Assembly (NCBI GenBank): GCA_913062835.1
Contig: CAJXXD010000024.1
Coordinates: forward strand, 1 to 9,206
DNA length: 9,206 bases
Direction of reading: 5' to 3'
DNA from: an uncultured Gammaproteobacteria bacterium
GTDB taxonomy: Bacteria > Pseudomonadota > Gammaproteobacteria > Pseudomonadales > Litorivicinaceae
In this document: piece by piece, positions 7,065 to 9,206 of the stretch
Layout of the letters: each line of letters starts with the position of its first letter
Position numbering within the stretch: the first letter of the stretch is position 1
The notes under the pieces: generated by a model
Database searches by the model: none
Told to the model about the DNA's origin: nothing
Seen by the model: only the letters and a program-made list of their open reading frames with translations
Program-made: the position numbers and the translations under genes

Positions 7065-7862
7065 ATGAATACGTCTGAGGTGGCAATACGGGCAATTCGC
7101 GCAGGCGGCGAGTTGGCCCTGTCGTATTTCAATAATCGTGAACAGCTGACAATCGATTGCAAAGGTCCCCAAGACTATGTGAGTGAAGCAGATCGTGCGG
7201 TTGAAGCCAAAATTGTCGAGATCCTTGCTGACGCGTTTCCAAACGACGGATTCTTAGGGGAAGAAGGTGCCGTCAGTCGCGCGCCACGTGAATGGGTGAT
7301 CGATCCCATTGACGGCACCACCAATTTTGTTCGCGGGCTGCCCTATTTCTGCTCAACCTTGGCTTTGGTTGAAGACGATGTCTTGGTGGCCGGCTGGATT
7401 TTTGATCCAATCCACAACAATTTATATGCCGCAGCGCGAGGTCAAGGCGCCACCTTGAATGGTCAACCGCTAAGATCCGCATGGCGCGCCCGTTTTTCCG
7501 AGGGGCTGGTGGGTATTTGCCACTCCTCCAAACTGACCGCCGGAGAGCTCTCAGGACGCATTAACGCAGCACTTGAGGCTGGCGCCATTATGCGTCAACC
7601 CGGCGCAGGCGCTTTGATTTTGTGCGACTTAGCGCAGGGCCGTCTGGATGCGGTCTTCGATCAACACTTAAAGCCGTGGGATGCTTTAGCGGGGCTCTTG
7701 ATTGCCAAAGAGGCCGGCGCGGTGGTTAGCGATTATTTAGCGAGCCCTAATTGGCGAACCGAACCTCAGCCCACGCTGGCTGCAGGCCCTGAAATTTATC
7801 AGGAGATGCTTGAAGTGTGGCCAGAGACTCGCGATGTCACGCTCTTAGAAACCGACCGGTAA
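7065..7862 (+). CDS. Inositol monophosphatase family protein (SuhB-like)
   Basis: Mg2+-dependent sugar-phosphate phosphatase of the IMPase superfamily, which acts on myo-inositol monophosphates and related small phosphates. E. coli SuhB of this family also acts with Nus factors in rRNA antitermination. The product is 265 residues, the usual size. Metal-binding motifs are GEEG (65-68) and DPIDGTTNF (80-88, with D80 and D83). LKPWDALAG (202-210) holds the third metal-site aspartate D206, and EAGAVVSD (216-223) is the C-terminal family motif. D199 stands where human IMPase has the inositol-contacting glutamate E213, and GAGALILCDLA (180-190) departs from the common GSAALDLA pattern, so the substrate may not be inositol phosphate. 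The start is supported by AGGGG upstream. It is the only plus-strand gene here, divergent from dinG and overlapping the convergent lipoprotein gene by 18 bp. HisN- or CysQ-type activity cannot be excluded, but the DPIDGTTNF motif argues for IMPase. Confidence 0.9.
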   Translation: MNTSEVAIRAIRAGGELALSYFNNREQLTIDCKGPQDYVSEADRAVEAKIVEILADAFPNDGFLGEEGAVSRAPREWVIDPIDGTTNFVRGLPYFCSTLALVEDDVLVAGWIFDPIHNNLYAAARGQGATLNGQPLRSAWRARFSEGLVGICHSSKLTAGELSGRINAALEAGAIMRQPGAGALILCDLAQGRLDAVFDQHLKPWDALAGLLIAKEAGAVVSDYLASPNWRTEPQPTLAAGPEIYQEMLEVWPETRDVTLLETDR

Positions 7863-8528
7863 AAAGACCGTTGAGGCGACACCCCGAGCGACCGCGTTTA
7901 GGGTGCGTTGGTCCTTTTTCGCTAGCGCCACCGATAAGGCATCCTGAAGCCCGATCATCTCCCCTAGCAGTTGTGAGAAGGAGGCATTCACGATCCCATC
8001 TTGGATGCCATCGGCATAGATTAGCGGCTCGCCTGCTTCGTTTACCTTAACGCGCAACAGATAAGACGCTGTTTCGATATTTCGTGCCGCGTTGTAGACG
8101 AACTGCGCGGTGGGTAAATCATCGAGTAACAAGAACTCTCGGCGATGATCAAATGCATGATTTACCATCGATTGAAGCCCGGCCACCAGGGCATACACGC
8201 GGTCGCCCGAAAAGTTGGGCTCAAACGCTCGGCGAATTAAAACATCAGGTTGGGGATTGCCAAATTCTTGAAGGTTCAGACGCGGCGCCCTTAGTTGAAC
8301 GATCCGCATTTCAACGGTGACCCCGGCTGGCAATTGCACCGGATTCCGCCGATACAGCTTTTGCATCAATAGAGCAAGATTGTCGTCGACTGACCCACGA
8401 ACGGCTTCCACAAAAAAAGCCGTGTCGCTTTTGGCGAGATTACGGAGCTCTTCAGGCGCTTTGACGGGCACTGCGCATGCTGTCAGCAACGAGGCAAACA
8501 GCAATGGCAGTAATCCCTTTCGCGTCAT
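7845..8528 (-). CDS. Putative outer-membrane lipoprotein of unknown function
   Basis: I do not recognise the family. The 227-residue product starts with a lipoprotein signal peptide: MTRKG, then a hydrophobic stretch (6-17), then the lipobox LTAC (15-18) with C18 as the lipidated residue. Ala at +2 rather than Asp favours sorting to the outer membrane, facing the periplasm. After a short linker the mature part is soluble and mixed alpha/beta in appearance. It has no further membrane segment, no repeats, and no cysteine other than C18. Residues 60-105 are rich in Arg/Pro/Leu; 180-227 look helical. Its ATG overlaps the htpG stop as ATGA, so it is probably translated by ribosomes finishing htpG. 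Its last 18 bp overlap the convergent phosphatase gene. The ribosome binding site is weak, consistent with coupling. The reading frame and the lipoprotein nature are well supported; the role is unknown. Confidence 0.82.
   Translation of the reverse strand: MTRKGLLPLLFASLLTACAVPVKAPEELRNLAKSDTAFFVEAVRGSVDDNLALLMQKLYRRNPVQLPAGVTVEMRIVQLRAPRLNLQEFGNPQPDVLIRRAFEPNFSGDRVYALVAGLQSMVNHAFDHRREFLLLDDLPTAQFVYNAARNIETASYLLRVKVNEAGEPLIYADGIQDGIVNASFSQLLGEMIGLQDALSVALAKKDQRTLNAVARGVASTVFLPVGF
7861..7919 (+). terminator. Possible terminator of the phosphatase gene, inside the lipoprotein 3' coding region
   Basis: AAAAAG (7861-7866) can pair with CTTTTT (7914-7919), continued by ACC (7867-7869) with GGT (7910-7912) across a bulged C. 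An inner CACCC (7880-7884) / GGGTG (7901-7905) stem partly closes the long loop. The T-run at the end of the stem resembles a plus-strand terminator starting right at the phosphatase stop. The loop is long and the stem AT-rich, so this is weak. On the minus strand it would stop the lipoprotein mRNA before its stop codon, which makes a bidirectional role unlikely. Confidence 0.25.
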
Positions 8529-9206
8529 CCAGATAACTCAGTCAACAGTGCATTTACACGTTTCAAATAGCCAGGGGCGTCATCAAGCTTCCCTTCGGCG
8601 CCTAACTGCGCATGATCGAACACCAGGCGAGCCAACTCTTTAAAACGTTGGTCATCACGCTCAGCCTCGAGCCGAGTCAATAGCCGATGATTGGCGTTGA
8701 TCTCGAGAATGGGTTTAGACGTCGGAATCGCTTGGCCCGCGGCTTCCATGATCTGCCGCATCTGCGGCCCCAAATCCTGCTCAGTCAACACCAATACTGC
8801 AGCGGAATCGGTCAAACGTACAGAGGGTTTTACATCGGATACTTCATCAGACAACGCCTCTTTCATGCGCTTGATCAACTCTTTGTGTTCTTTGGCTTCT
8901 TTCTTTTGCTCTTTCTCTTCGTCCTTGCCTTCACCTGGCAATTCCAACCCGTCGCGGGTGACATCCACGAACTGGCGATCTTCGAATGACTGTAGGTGAC
9001 CCATCAGCCACTCATCAATTCGATCAGACAGGATCAACACCTCGATTCCACGGGCTCTAAAGGCTTCTAGATACGGTGAGCCAAGTGCATTGGTGTGGCT
9101 TTCGCTGACCAGATAGTAGATGTCTTTCTGTCCTTCGATCATACGACCGATGTACTCTTCGACACCCACAGTTTGTGCTTTGTCGTTGGTATGCGTGCTG
9201 GCGAAT
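8525..9206 (-). CDS. htpG: Chaperone protein HtpG (Hsp90), C-terminal part only
   Basis: Bacterial Hsp90, a cytosolic ATP-dependent chaperone that remodels client proteins with DnaK. The window holds the last 226 residues; the N-terminal ATPase domain and most of the middle domain lie beyond the right edge. FASTH (1-5 of the visible part) and EEYIGRMIEGQKDIYYL (16-32) match the end of the middle domain. IEVLILSDRIDEW (54-66) is a strong HtpG signature. A Lys/Glu-rich stretch (about 91-116) follows at the middle/C-terminal junction. VRLTDSAAVLV, then AAGQAIPTSKPILEINANH, lead into the C-terminal dimerisation domain, which ends in YLKRVNALL. The stop overlaps the lipoprotein ATG by 4 bp. The promoter is outside the window, so heat-shock control cannot be judged. 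Identification is secure. Confidence 0.96.
   Translation of the reverse strand, partial: FASTHTNDKAQTVGVEEYIGRMIEGQKDIYYLVSESHTNALGSPYLEAFRARGIEVLILSDRIDEWLMGHLQSFEDRQFVDVTRDGLELPGEGKDEEKEQKKEAKEHKELIKRMKEALSDEVSDVKPSVRLTDSAAVLVLTEQDLGPQMRQIMEAAGQAIPTSKPILEINANHRLLTRLEAERDDQRFKELARLVFDHAQLGAEGKLDDAPGYLKRVNALLTELSG

Noticed and set aside
7028..7162. A longer DinG starting 45 codons upstream
   Set aside because: It would overlap the divergent phosphatase start, and the extra residues do not resemble the DinG N-terminus, which fits the ATG at 7027.
8757..8941. The Lys/Glu-rich stretch in HtpG as an abnormal insertion
   Set aside because: The middle/C-terminal junction of HtpG is naturally charged and variable; the total length of the visible part fits the family.
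1..9206. Defence island, mobile element, CRISPR array or biosynthetic cluster
   Set aside because: No transposase, integrase, direct-repeat array, inverted terminal repeats or unusual gene cluster was seen. All genes but one lipoprotein belong to well-known families; DinG here is the housekeeping type with its FeS cluster and has no cas genes nearby.

Overview
The window reads as an ordinary chromosomal segment of a gammaproteobacterium of middling GC content. The RhlB-type helicase most resembles the Pseudomonas-type enzyme (a TRFHD motif ahead of the Q-motif region). DinG, SelO, HtpG and GpsA are all of gammaproteobacterial type, which suggests the Pseudomonadales/Oceanospirillales neighbourhood. 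This placement rests on remembered protein families and was not checked by a search. I see no mobile element, CRISPR array, tRNA, rRNA, prophage or toxin gene. Coding density is very high: the largest non-coding gap is 61 bp, so no stretch of 300 bases lacks a gene.

Layout. Bases 1-7027 hold five genes on the minus strand. In transcription order they are dinG (FeS DNA helicase), an acetyl-CoA acetyltransferase, an rhlB-like DEAD-box RNA helicase, selO (YdiU/SelO AMPylase pseudokinase) and gpsA (glycerol-3-phosphate dehydrogenase, running off the left edge). The gaps are 5, 61, 2 and 10 bp, so this looks like one transcription unit, possibly with an internal control point in the 61-bp gap. A 37-bp gap separates dinG from a divergent plus-strand inositol-monophosphatase-family gene (7065-7862). 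That gene converges on, and overlaps by 18 bp, a minus-strand lipoprotein of unknown function (7845-8528). The lipoprotein start overlaps the htpG (Hsp90) stop by 4 bp (ATGA), so htpG, which runs off the right edge, and the lipoprotein are probably co-transcribed and translationally coupled.

How the genes fit together. No single pathway links them. The themes are genome and RNA maintenance (DinG, RhlB), stress and redox response (HtpG, SelO), phospholipid precursor supply (GpsA) and acyl-CoA metabolism (thiolase). I found no clear new multi-gene system.

The most interesting signal is non-coding. The gap before the rhlB-like gene can fold into a 12-bp stem, with one G-U pair, that pairs the Shine-Dalgarno sequence and two bases of the start codon. 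An 11-codon out-of-frame leader ORF runs through the 5' half of that structure. This suggests translational control of an RNA helicase gene. Secondary points are the apparent loss of the resolving cysteine in SelO and the unknown lipoprotein coupled to htpG.
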